From Rhabdornis inornatus (Eukaryota; Chordata; Aves; Passeriformes; Rhabdornithidae): 64,000 nt of DNA. The stretch is from positions 310,001 through 374,000 of the forward strand of contig VWZS01010169.1 in NCBI GenBank assembly GCA_013397075.1, given 5' to 3'. Below, one piece after another: positions 12,376-22,341 of this stretch. Under the pieces are notes generated by a model. It saw nothing but the letters and a program-made list of their open reading frames with translations. It was not told where the DNA came from and searched no databases. Positions within the stretch are counted from its first letter, which is position 1. Each line of letters starts with the position of its first letter. The position numbers and the translations under genes are program-made.

Positions 12376-12545
12376 TGCCCTGCCCGCATCCTCCGCGGGG
12401 CTCAGAACCGCCCCTGCCCTGCCCGCATCCTCCGCGGGGCTCAGAACCGCCCCTGCCCTGCCCGTGCCTCCGCGGGGCTCAGAACCGCCCCTGCCCTGCC
12501 CGCATCCTCCGCGGGGCTCAGAACCGCCCCTGCCCTGCCCGCAGC
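12376..12545. repeat. 39-bp GC-rich minisatellite in the CpG island (about 4 units)
   Basis: The string GCCCGCATCCTCCGCGGGG recurs with 39-bp spacing: unit anchors lie at 12382, 12421, 12460, 12498 and a diverged one at 12537. The third unit has a variant core one base shorter, giving a 38-bp step. Units are otherwise almost identical, so the array is young or kept homogeneous. It is rich in CpG and contains CCGCGG palindromes. Because 39 is a multiple of three, it creates repetitive ORFs on both strands that are not real genes. Confidence 0.85.
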
Positions 12546-13099
12546 CTCGGCGGCTGGAGCCCCTCTCCCGCATTACGCGTCCGCCGCCCGCTCCGCGCTC
12601 CGCCCAGCGGGCCAGCGCCGGCCGCGCTGCGGGACACGCACGCTCCGCGGAGGTTGCGCGGAGCAGCGGCGGCGTTCGAACAGCAGAGGCGCGTAGCTGC
12701 ACCGCCTGCGCGGGCAGAGGGCACCTGGAGGGAGCCCGGCTCGGGCAGCCCCCCTGTGCTGCCGGCAGCACTTCGGTGTGCGGCTATGCACCTTGCCCTG
12801 CACCGGCGATCCGCCGCCGGCCGCCTGTGCGCACCGAGCTCGGTGTCCTGACCGGTCAGCCCGGACCGTCGGGGCGGCTCCCGGGTGCGGCGCGCCACGT
12901 CCGGCCCTGGCCGGGGCTACACCACGTCCCGCAGCGGCGGGGCCGAGCGCTCAGTCCCCGCGGAGCGGCCCCGCATCGCAGCACCGCCCCGGCCTTCCCG
13001 TCCCCCGCCCGGCCGCTCTACGGCAGCCGGTGGCCGCGGCAGGGTCCTTCCCCTGGAGTGGGAGGGTGGCAGCAAAATCACAGCCTTGGTGTTTCGGGG

Positions 13100-13173
13100 T
13101 TTTTTTTGCGGGCTGGTTTTTTTTTTTTTGTTTTTTCCTTTTTTCTTTTTTTTTTTTTTTTTTTTTTTTTTTT
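13100..13173. repeat. T-rich tract inside the CpG island
   Basis: A stretch of T runs broken by a few G and C bases ends in an uninterrupted run of 28 T (13146-13173). It lies about 470 bases upstream of the TAFA5 start codon, inside otherwise GC-rich DNA. It could be a simple-repeat expansion or the poly(A) tail of a minus-strand retroposed fragment, but no such body was recognised next to it. Confidence 0.8.
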
Positions 13174-13394
13174 CCTCACGCTGATTTATCAGATTCTTTC
13201 ATTTGCGCTCCTGTTTTCCGCGGGGACTGCTGCAGCGGAGGCATCAACCTGTAGACTGAGAGCCCGCCGTGGCCCGGCGCGGCTGCTCAGAGGGCGCGTT
13301 GCGGTGCCACCGCCGGGGCGCGGCCCCGGGACAGGGTCGACCTCGCGGGCGGACGGCGGGCGAGGGAGCGGGGCCAGCCACGGCGCCTGGGGGC

Positions 13395-13395
13395 N
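13395..13395. other. Single-base assembly gap (N) in the CpG island
   Basis: One N within GC-rich sequence. Single Ns of this kind usually mark a contig join of unknown or near-zero size, so sequence may be missing here. Confidence 0.8.
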
Positions 13396-13581
13396 GAGAC
13401 GGAGCGCTGATTCATGGGGCCCCGCGCCGGCTGCCTCGGCGAGGAGAGCGCGGCGCTGCCGCTGCCCCCGCGCGGGGTGTGAAGCCCCGGCCCCTCCTCC
13501 GCAGCCCCGGGCTCGCCCGCCCTGCTCGGGAGTGTGGTCCCTGCCGGGAGCCGCCGCGCCTGGCGCACAGAGGGAAGCGTT

Positions 13582-13630
13582 GATGCATCGCTGTGGAAAT
13601 TCATTGTGTGACTTTCTGGGTATTTACTGA
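13582..13630 (+). CDS. Upstream ORF (15 codons) in the TAFA5 5' leader
   Basis: An ATG at 13582 opens a 15-codon frame (MHRCGNSLCDFLGIY) that ends at TGA 13628-13630, 13 bases before the TAFA5 start and in another frame. It is complete and does not overlap the main frame. If the transcript starts upstream of 13582, as the CpG island suggests, it could lower translation of the main frame or require reinitiation. Whether it is translated cannot be told from sequence. Confidence 0.4.
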
Positions 13631-13643
13631 GTTTCAGACCGAG

Positions 13644-13734
13644 ATGCAGCTCTTGAAAGCTTTATGGGCACTAGCAGGAGCAGCGATCTGCTGTTTTCTT
13701 ATATTTGTCATCCACTCACAGTTTCTTAAAGAAG
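13644..13734 (+). CDS. TAFA5: TAFA5 (FAM19A5) alternative first coding exon, short-form N-terminus (partial CDS)
   Basis: TAFA5 is a small secreted chemokine-like protein made mainly in the nervous system; the sphingosine-1-phosphate receptor S1PR2 has been reported as a receptor. Seen here: ATG at 13644 opens 30 codons, beginning MQLLKALWALAGAA and ending HSQFLKE, then one extra G before a GT donor at 13735 (G|GTAATT), so the exon ends in phase 1. One lysine (residue 5) precedes a hydrophobic stretch of about 17 residues (7-23), including a Cys-Cys pair. That fits a signal peptide or signal anchor. The start is well supported: an in-frame TGA lies at 13581-13583, no other in-frame ATG lies between, and position -3 is G. 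I recognise the peptide from memory as the N-terminus of the shorter vertebrate TAFA5 isoform, with a few conservative differences. The phase fits a following Gly codon, as in that isoform. The cysteine-rich TAFA domain lies on later exons beyond the window. The alternative is a chance hydrophobic exon, which I think unlikely. Confidence 0.85.
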
Positions 13735-14152
13735 GTAATTGTATGTGCATGTCTACATATCCTGTTCTTTAATACTAAGATCTTTACGAGGTGCCTTAAT
13801 TATTTTTACTGTTTCCAGTATGTTCTATTTACAGCAGTGTTTCCACGCTATTTTTCCTTTCCGTTAAAGCCTTCTCAATTTTGTTGCTTTAGATAATAGA
13901 TAGGCTTAGACTTACATCTTTGGTAAATGTATATATACGTATGTATAAATACATATATATATATATGAAATCTGTATGATGTTTATATTCAATGTTTTAG
14001 CTGACGTCTTGTTTCTTTATGGGGCACAGATAGTGTATAGAAAATATTTGTTGCTATCAGATGACCACAAAACAGTAGTCAACATGGGAATATTAATAAA
14101 CCAAAAAAACCCTTAACAAGTAAACGTCTTATTTTTATACCAAATCAATAGG
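13733..14152. repeat. First copy of the duplicated start of TAFA5 intron 1
   Basis: These 420 bases (the last two exon bases plus intron) are repeated at 14436-14857. By eye the copies differ only at one base (C at 14140, T at 14845) and by one AT unit in the dinucleotide run (7 here, 8 there). This copy stops at the 63-N gap. The near identity and the flanking gaps suggest two alleles laid end to end rather than a real duplication. Confidence 0.9.
13735..13740 (+). other. TAFA5: Splice donor of TAFA5 exon 1
   Basis: The exon/intron junction reads AAG|GTAATT. It matches the vertebrate donor consensus at -2 to +4 but has T instead of G at +5. The junction leaves the codon split after its first base, G. 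The same donor, with only the last two exon bases, recurs at 14436-14443 in the duplicated segment, where no coding exon precedes it. Confidence 0.8.
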
Positions 14153-14215
14153 NNNNNNNNNNNNNNNNNNNNNNNNNNNNNNNNNNNNNNNNNNNNNNNN
14201 NNNNNNNNNNNNNNN
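14153..14215. other. Assembly gap (63 N)
   Basis: A run of 63 N separates the first intron copy from a GC-rich fragment. The true gap size is unknown. Confidence 0.95.
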
Positions 14216-14434
14216 CCGAGCGGCCCCGCGTTTGCCAGGGACGGCGGGCTGAACTGACTTCCCTCCCGCCCCCCGCACCCGCACTGAAGAGCATCTCCGA
14301 GTCGGGGGAGGAGGAAGGGGGTGCAACAAATTGCCGCCAGCCAGGAGAAGTTGCAGTAAAGAGAGATCCCTCCCTCTCGCTCCCTCCCCTCCCCGCTCGC
14401 TCTCTCCTCCCCGAGCCGTGGCAGCGAGCAGCGG
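14216..14434 (+). promoter_or_regulatory. GC-rich fragment between gaps, probably displaced 5' leader or promoter sequence
   Basis: These 219 bases are GC-rich with a strong C/T bias toward the 3' half (CCCT runs at about 14366-14398) and end in GAGCCGTGGCAGCGAGCAGCGG-like sequence before a single N. They resemble a CpG-island 5' UTR rather than intron. They are flanked by gaps and by the two intron copies, so the position within an AT-rich intron is suspect. The fragment may belong upstream of, or in place of, the sequence before the exon. I could not match it to the rest of the island by eye. Confidence 0.5.
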
Positions 14435-14435
14435 N
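14435..14435. other. Single-base assembly gap (N) at the edge of the second intron copy
   Basis: One N sits exactly where the coding exon would be expected before the second copy of the splice donor; only the final AG of the exon follows it. This suggests the exon itself was dropped at a contig join. Confidence 0.85.
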
Positions 14436-14857
14436 AGGTAATTGTATGTGCATGTCTACATATCCTGTTCTTTAATACTAAGATCTTTACGAGGTGCCTT
14501 AATTATTTTTACTGTTTCCAGTATGTTCTATTTACAGCAGTGTTTCCACGCTATTTTTCCTTTCCGTTAAAGCCTTCTCAATTTTGTTGCTTTAGATAAT
14601 AGATAGGCTTAGACTTACATCTTTGGTAAATGTATATATACGTATGTATAAATACATATATATATATATATGAAATCTGTATGATGTTTATATTCAATGT
14701 TTTAGCTGACGTCTTGTTTCTTTATGGGGCACAGATAGTGTATAGAAAATATTTGTTGCTATCAGATGACCACAAAACAGTAGTCAACATGGGAATATTA
14801 ATAAACCAAAAAAACCCTTAACAAGTAAACGTCTTATTTTTATATCAAATCAATAGG
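14436..14857. repeat. Second copy of the duplicated start of TAFA5 intron 1
   Basis: 422 bases starting with the last two exon bases and the donor, then the same intron sequence as 13733-14152, with one substitution and one extra AT unit. Unlike the first copy it runs on without a gap into unique intron at 14858, so this is the copy joined to the rest of the intron. Confidence 0.9.
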
Positions 14858-17800
14858 CATCCTTTGCCTCTTCCTTATTCAGTATATTTTCAATAGATGG
14901 CACTAAAGTTCTATGGAAAGGGCAGGGCAGAGCAAATCCTGGGCATTCAGCATCTTCCTTCTCCTTACTGCCCCGAAACGGGAAGAGGCCTTTGCGTGGC
15001 TTCAAAGCTCCTGTTTTTTCCACCTTGTGGTCAGAAAACTGTGATTACAATTTGCGGGAGAAAATAATTTGGATTGTGGGGCAGGCTTTCCTCTTTTTCT
15101 TTTTCTTTTTCTCTACCTTTTTTTTTTTTTTTTCCTTCTTGATTTGGTGGAAAAAAATATGTTTGAGGATTTTCCTGGGGAGCAACACTGGTGTTTTTTT
15201 TTTTTTTTCTTTTTTTTTTTCTTTTCTTTTTTTTATTTTTTTTGTTTGGTTGGGTTTTTTTGTTTTTTTTGGGTTTTTTTTGTTTTTGTTTTTGTTTTTG
15301 TTTGTTTTTGTTTTTGGTTTGTTTTGTTTTGTTTCTTCAGGAAATCAGTATTTTCTCTTTTCCCCCAACTGCTAAAATAATTAGTCCATTTGTCACTTGT
15401 ATAGCAAACTCTAGTCTGAGATTCAAGTGTGAATCCTGAAAAATATATATATATTTGGTGGTGTATGGAGAAGTCCAGTCCTGTTTTTTAAGCAGTGTTA
15501 ACAAAGGCAGCACAACAATATGGGGGTTTTGGTGAACCCACTTTTTTCTTTTTTTACCATTGTAATATAGTTGAGAGTATAGCTGGAGGAAAAAGGAGCC
15601 AAGCTCAGCTTGGAGTGCTGGCTGTGTAAAGCAGGGAAAAACTTTTGTGTGACTGGGACAAAGTTTCTCTCAAGGCTGGGCAAAGTGACTACCTTGCAAC
15701 CACTGAAGTATCAGTACTGATTTTAATTTAATGTCAGTCTAAACAAAGCACTAGACACAATGTTTTCACAGATTTTTTTTTTTTCTGAACTTGGTAAACT
15801 CTAATTTGACTGATTTGGTTAATTTAGAAGCGTTATTCAGATACCTCCAGTGCTAAATATTTCTCCCTTAAGAAACCTACCCATGCTGTAATTGCATTGT
15901 GTGCAATGCCTCCCACATAGTGACTTATTTAACATTCATTTAAAATGCTCAGACAACTGTATTTTTATATATCTGTCTAATGACATGGCCTGTTTCAAGG
16001 AGATTTTTCAGAATTTCAGGTTATTTTTTTACACTGCCATTATACTGCTTTTTTTTTTTCTTCTTTGATCTTTTAGGGCTTGAGGTCTGTGTTACTGTAA
16101 AAAATCCTTAAAAGAAGCAGCATTTTGTTTCCCTTAAAATATTTCATCCTGCCTTGTAGAAATAGAAAGCTAGCAAATTATGTTATAGACACAGAGCCCA
16201 TGGCCGTACATGAAGGACTTTTAACACATTTTAACATTTCTCTAGCAATTATAACCATTCTTAACATGGACTGCAGACAGCAAACTGAAGCTCTTTAGCT
16301 TGTTGGATAACTTAATTGCATAATTTTGTTTATTTTTGTTCCCAAACCCTTTCTGCTTTCTTTAGCAATAAGAACTATATACTGACTGTAAATTGCAAGT
16401 ATTGGGATAGCTGTCAGACTTTTCTTGGCAGGTGTGAATCTCCATGATAGCATTTTGACCCTTTCCATATAATTACTTCAGCAGTGTATGTATTCCTTCT
16501 TCCCTGTAGTTTCAGTAAAGACACTAAATAGTTTGGTGGAGTTGAATGGAAGTCTGCACAGTAAGACTGAGTATTTTCTTTATGAAGAACTTTTAAGATG
16601 TCAAATAAAAGTGAATGGTTTAAGCATAAGATATTTAAATGAAGGCATATAAGAGAATGTGAAATGGATAACACTGGGTTTAAACTATGTATTGTAAGCA
16701 GTTTGCAACAAAGGATTTACATTTACTTTTTTTTTTCATTTTAGAACCTGGTGTTTTACGTTACTTTCAATAAGAAAACAAAGACAAAAAGTGTGAGGAA
16801 AGAACTAGCAAATAATTTAACCATATGCTGACCACGCTAGTTTATTAAGTATATATGTATGAAGAAGAATACATGTGAGATAACCTCACTATCTTCATAA
16901 GATTTGAAATAGTTTTATGATGTCAGAGCTATCCCTTTACATTATAATTTTATAAAAAGTTGGGAACGCTATGTTTCATTGCACATGATGCTAGACTGTT
17001 GTTTTCCTGGCAAAAATATTAATTTCCCACTGGAGCCTAATGAGCTGCACAGGCTTGCTGTTTATAACTCGGTTGTGTGGTCGAATTCCTAAGTTAAATG
17101 CTTGGACATTTTAATTTGATTATTGCTTATTCAGAAGGATAATTTCCTGTTGTCTCAAAGAACATTCAAATAAACCACCAGTTTGACTAGCTTGATCAGA
17201 TTAGCTGATAACACCTATCTCCTGAGACAAGTTGACAGTAAAAGTCCATACACCAAGCATCCCTGCTGTATGCAAGACAATTGATTTAAGAAGAATGACG
17301 TGTAAAATTAATTAAAGTTCACACCTGATTTGTTCATAAATAAAAGCATGTTCTTTCCATTTTTGCATGTTTCATAATATTTACTGCTTGTTATTTTTCC
17401 AGAGCTAGGTTTTAACAGAAAACTGACATAATCTTCACTTCATACAAAATTATATAATTGCTACATATATTTTTCTGTGTTCATTTTCCTTTTACTCACT
17501 TGGAATTACTGATGTTATGTGGTAGGTTATGCTCTTATGACCTATTAACACAATGTATTTTTTAAATTTCAGTCGTACTACATGGCTGTAGCGTGTAGAA
17601 CTTCCATGACATCCAGCTGAAACTTATTACCAGAACCAAATCCTCCCTCAGTCCCATTCATAAATATGATATTGTATGTTGCAACAGCCAAATGAGGATT
17701 TTTTTTTCATCATTAATGTTAATTTCATGTTGATTTCATTTAGTTCCTGTGCTGAAGTGGGCCTGTCTTAATTATTATTTTTTTTAATATACATTTGTGA

Positions 17801-20800
17801 ATTGAGACAGTTTTGTAGTAGCATTACATTACTACCATATAAATGGTGTTAAGAAACAATGAATGCTTGTTCTGAGATGAGTGGGAAAAAGCTGTTTAAA
17901 TGTCTATTTTCATGAATATGTGTTTTTCAGGAAGTGAAGAATGGGTGACACAGGGTGCCATTTTTCCACACTTAGGCTTTTGTGTGGAAATACAGGTCGT
18001 CCTGTGGCTAATCCGTTCCCCTAAGTCCAATCTGTCCTTCAGTGTTTCTAAAAGATGAATAGAGCTGTGAACCCAGAAAAGGGTATTGTGATCTATAATT
18101 GCAGTCCCATGCCTGTCTGATCTTCCTGCAAAGCAGTTTAACATACTCTAGTCAGCTGCAGTCAGTATGAAGGAGTGTTTAAAATTTCAATGTCTAAAAC
18201 TTTTTGCCTACACTATTGAATTAAAAGTAGCCAAGTATATTCACTACCCATGTCTTATTTTAAGGGATTCATTATCTAATATTGTTAGCACATTTATTCA
18301 AAGAGAAGTGAAAAACATTTGAGTTGATGTTACACCCCATCAATTGTGGAAACTCCTTTGCCCCTGACAAGGACCTCTTTCACCTCGTAGAATGTTTTAA
18401 CCATTCAGATGCTGCAGTGATGGGGAAAGGTGAAGGATACAGTTTCTGAATGTGTCTTTGAGTCTCATGGAAAGTAGAGCAGTTATTGAGCAACTTCAGA
18501 AGGGTATGTGTACATGGCAGCCAAGATGTGTTACAGCCCTGGATATACTTTAAAGCTTTGTTTATGTGCTGATAGCTCATTAGGAGATAGAAATGTCTAA
18601 TTTATCAAAAGGTGTGTTGATATTCTGAATGGCTTAGGAGATTTGGGTGATGTTAGCCTTGTTTGGAGAGGGAATTAAATCTGCATAGAAGCAGATTATA
18701 TCTCAACAATCTTGCTTAAAGTATAGAGGATTGGGATATTCAGATCCCAAAACCATATTCCTAATCTCTTGGCTAGATGTTCAGTAAGCTCTGTAAAATA
18801 AGGTGATTTTCTGTTGATACACTGTAGTAGTTGAGACAAGAGAATTCTAGTACTTCTTTTATAACCAGATGATTATGGCTATAAACCAAAATTAAGTAAC
18901 ATTTGTGTAACTATATATATATATGAAGAAGGTATCTGTTTAGCAAATTTTTCATAGTTATCTTATTTTTTTCCCTCAGGCAAAAATTAACAATTATTGG
19001 TTACACTTGTAGGCACTTCTGTGTCAATTCTATTTATAGGAATGTCACGATAGTTAAAAATACTACAACACTTTTTTTAAAAGAGTGCAATATTATGCAT
19101 AATAACTTGGCTAAGTTTCATACTTAATATCTTTTTTCTGTCACTTTTTATACAGATTTAAATACTTCATCCTGCTCTAAAACTACAGAAGAAGCTTTGT
19201 GCATGTTTTTGTTTTTAGCATGTATGTTTTGACACTGACAATAATAAGGCACGTATTCTATTTAGCTGTGTAACTCCAAACAACTCTGCTACTCCTCTGC
19301 TAATGTTTGAAAATGTCTGCTGAGAGTATACCCATGATGATTTTTTTAAAGAGCTTTCTGTTCATATAAACTGATGGCTTGAGGAAGCTGGTATTGCTGA
19401 TGCTTATTGCTATGTAAAACCTTTTGAGGAAAGGAGTTATTATCTTTTAAAACGTTTTGAGCCTTTGGCCCTCAAAATTTTCCTAGAAAGAACTTGAATG
19501 TGACTTAGTATGACAGATAATATTGCTATCCTTTCATTTTTTTTTAAAGCTTTTAGACATAAAGAAATACTTGAAGTATTTAAACACAGAAAGATAATTG
19601 CTTTTAAGAATGTGGGGAAAGAAACAAAACCAAAGTAAACAGTTTTGGTTTATTTTATTTTTTCAGTTTTCCCTTTTGTGCTTTACCTGTGTCTCAAAAC
19701 AGTAGGATACCTTGCATACCAGATGCGCCGCATATGTTACCTATATATAGTAAAACTGAGTTGAGGACAGCACGTCCCATCTCCAATTTGCCGAAGGGTT
19801 TGTTACATTTAACACACCGTAGTATAATTTTTAATACTGTCTATCTTCGCTACATTTTTTGGGAGGGGTGTTGTGAAGGGGCAGATATTGATGATATTTT
19901 CAGCGCAGGACATGAGGATAGAGAGAGGCACTGAATGCAGAAGTGGAAGGTTTACTCTTCTCATCCAGGAAACAGAATTTGAGGTTGATAATCCCTAAGC
20001 TTGAATAAGGGCTACACAGGAAAGAAAATGTGAAAGGTATCCAATCTTTCTGTGCATTTTTGATTAAGTTTTATGGCAACTAAATAGAATTAAGACCCAG
20101 TTCAGTGGCTGTGTGATGGTGTGTTGGCACAGTGAAGCTGCAGAAAAATGAGAAGAGGTCCTGCTTTGAGATAAAAAAATCTTTGTATTTGAAATATTTT
20201 GATGTTTCCAGTCCATTGTTTTTTGTTTCTTTTTTTGTTTTTTTTTTCCAATAGGATTAGAGAGGTATACCAGTGAAAAGAAGCAATGCAGACAAAATTA
20301 TCAATCATTTTCTTTTCAGGGAGGCAGGAAAGATGTTCTCTGTGTGGCATCTGCTATGCTGGGACGTACCGAGAGGGGGAGTCTGACAGGGTTTTTCTAC
20401 CCATGAGAGGAAGCTTTGAAATAGTCTTTCACTTTGGATGTTTAATATGAACGACTTGTATGTCTTCACAGGGAGCTGCACCATCGATGGTATAAATCTC
20501 CTAGTTTTCCCGACTGAGCAACTTTAAAAAAGCCATTAGTAAGAGATTTTTCAGTAGCCTTTTTACGATTGCGTGTTTTCATAGCTCAGGAGCACAAGCG
20601 ATGAATTATTGACCTTTCTGAGCATTTATCAGCAGTACCTGTTCCTAAAGGCAGTTCTATAGACTGGTGTGAGTCACATCATACAAAAATGCATGCTTTT
20701 TAGATCTGTCGGTTAATATTTATTTTTCTCGTTTCTTAGCAGGCATACACTGTATCAAATATTAAACCACCCAAACAAGACACACACAACTGAGACCTTT

Positions 20801-21635
20801 TGAAACTGAACTAAAACAGCCGAATGAAAGACCATGCATTTACAAGTTGAGTTACAAATAACATTGCTGAGAGAAGCCATAATTTTTTAAAATTCACTGG
20901 TCAAAATATAGATAAAATTATTCTCTTTGCACAGATATTTAAAAAAAACCTCTTTGTAGTCACATGAGGAAAAGACACAACACAACTGAACTAATTAAAA
21001 TAACAGTATTTGTTTTCTGGTAGTATTTAGATATCCCAGATGTAATTGATCACTCACCTGAGTATGACTGGCCTGCTGGGGTATCTGTTCCAGCCAGTAC
21101 TGTATTTTAGCTATGATTTTTTTTCCTTAGAAATTATATTCTTGTGCTACTTATAACCCATAGTGATAGTAGGTTCTGTTTAATAAAATCCTATTATTTG
21201 CCTAAATGTGCTTTCTATGCTTGTTCTCAAAATCCAACACAACATAGTGAATCTGCCTATTCATTGTATTTTACCTTTGGCACCACATCAGTTCACAAGT
21301 AAATCTTACTCAGAGCGATAGATCTTCCCACTAATTGTTGTTAGTCTTGTGAAAAGCAATGAGTAACATGTTTGGAATATGTCCAAACAGGAAATTAACA
21401 TAGAAATAAACAATACTAATATTTTCTTAAGGCAGACCATGTAGTAATGTGTGTTTTCACATGAGTGATGTATTATTTTTGACCATATAAAGGAAAGGAG
21501 AGTGTATTAATTTATCAGGTAAAAAAATTATTTGTAATAGGCAAGTATTTTCTGAACCTCAGCTTCTTTCTAATATTCCACATGGCTATGTGGTATTTCA
21601 CAGTCTGAAAAAGGGTGTTTAATTGCAGTCACACA
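14858..21635. other. TAFA5 intron 1, no gene recognised
   Basis: Unique-looking AT-rich sequence after the T-rich tract at 15105-15340. Short AT dinucleotide runs occur at about 15440-15453 and 18909-18923. No exon, RNA gene or promoter was recognised. Confidence 0.6.
15105..15340. repeat. Long T-rich (TTTTTG)n low-complexity tract
   Basis: About 235 bases of T runs broken by C in the first half and by G in the second half (repeated GTTTTT). Three overlapping Phe-rich frames here are artefacts. The same style of tract occurs at 13100, 42863, 45520 and 57709 and, in reverse, at 11951. Confidence 0.9.
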
Positions 21636-21639
21636 TGAG

Positions 21640-22101
21640 AAAAGATTAAGTGGATCCATAGGAGAACAAAGGGAATAGCTAAATGTTTAGGAGATATGAC
21701 CTAGAAAAAAGAACTAAAGACACTAGTGTTACCAAGTTTAGAGAAGAGATTACTAGCTTGATACGAGATTTCAGTAGGTAAAATTCTACCTTGAGAATAA
21801 CAAACCATCCTTTCTGGGAAGTGGGCAGATCACAAGAAGCAATGAATACAAACTGATTTGAGGGAAATTTAAGCTAGACATTGGGAAACGTTGCAGCAGG
21901 ACTGATTTGTGCTGATGCTTTAGGGAGGACTTGCCATTGGCAAGAACAATTAAGCATTGAGATAGATTTTCTTGAGCAGTTATGGAATAGGAGAGTTTTA
22001 TTTTCAGATTACAATCTTTTCTGTTGGGAACAGTATTCTTAAATTGAAGCAGACAGGTGGACTAGGTGATTTCTTGAAGTCTCTTGAAGTCTGATTCTCT
22101 G
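21640..22101 (+). mobile_element. Old, diverged CR1 LINE 3' end
   Basis: Sense-strand CR1 features appear in order: a TTAAGCTAGACATTGGGAAA-like block, a CTTGAGCAG-like block, then GGTGGACTAGGTGATTTCTTGA and a terminal TGATTCTCTGA, as at CR1 3' ends before the ATTCTRTG-type tail. Strong divergence and small indels make it older than the minus-strand copies at 6.8 and 26.4 kb. The 5' limit is approximate. A 10-base string (TCTTGAAGTC) is tandemly doubled near the end. Confidence 0.7.
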
Positions 22102-22318
22102 AAATGTGCACTTATCTAAAACTTAGAAAGGTGAAAGATATTTAAACATCTAATTTCAGGGCAATTTTCTGTTGGCTGCTGAAGTCAATAGCCTCATGAG
22201 AAATTATCCTAGGGTCTGAAAGTATCAGAGAACAAAAAAAATTCCAGGAAATCAGCCAGTGTTTTAAGTATTTTATTAGCTAAATCATACATATTTTTGA
22301 GTTGTAGATGTAATTTAA

Positions 22319-22341
22319 AAACAAAACAAAACAAAAAAAAA
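22319..22341 (+). repeat. (CAAAA)n short simple repeat
   Basis: About four AAAAC units followed by an A run. Confidence 0.8.

Larger units (their letters stand above)
12150..13600 (+). promoter_or_regulatory. CpG island, probable promoter of the TAFA5 short isoform
   Basis: Composition changes sharply from A-rich to strongly GC- and CpG-rich at about 12150 and stays so until about 13590, apart from a T-rich insert at 13100-13173. Many GC-box-like CCGCCC/GGGCGG strings are present. The island ends 40-50 bases before the TAFA5 start codon, as expected for a CpG-island promoter plus 5' UTR. No TATA box is evident and the start site cannot be placed by eye. A single N at 13395 marks an assembly gap inside it. 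Long open frames here, on both strands, are by-products of the low stop-codon density of GC-rich DNA. Confidence 0.75.

Noticed and set aside
12112..12771. 219-codon open frame on minus strand in the CpG island
   Set aside because: Repetitive Gly/Arg/Ala text follows the 39-bp repeat; no domain, and the opposite strand is equally open.
12164..13630. 488-codon open frame on + across the CpG island
   Set aside because: It runs through a minisatellite, a poly-T tract read as poly-Phe and an N. Composition is Arg/Pro/Ala/Ser-rich as expected from GC-rich DNA, and similar long frames exist on both strands.
13733..14857. Real tandem duplication of the start of intron 1
   Set aside because: Only the intron part is duplicated, the intervening segment is not, and both internal boundaries coincide with assembly gaps; haplotype duplication explains it better.
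14992..15439. Phe-rich, membrane-protein-like frames
   Set aside because: They are translations of a T-rich low-complexity tract in all three frames.
16960..17400. Possible conserved non-coding enhancer (many TAAT-type motifs)
   Set aside because: Such motifs are frequent in AT-rich DNA; without an alignment there is nothing to separate it from background.
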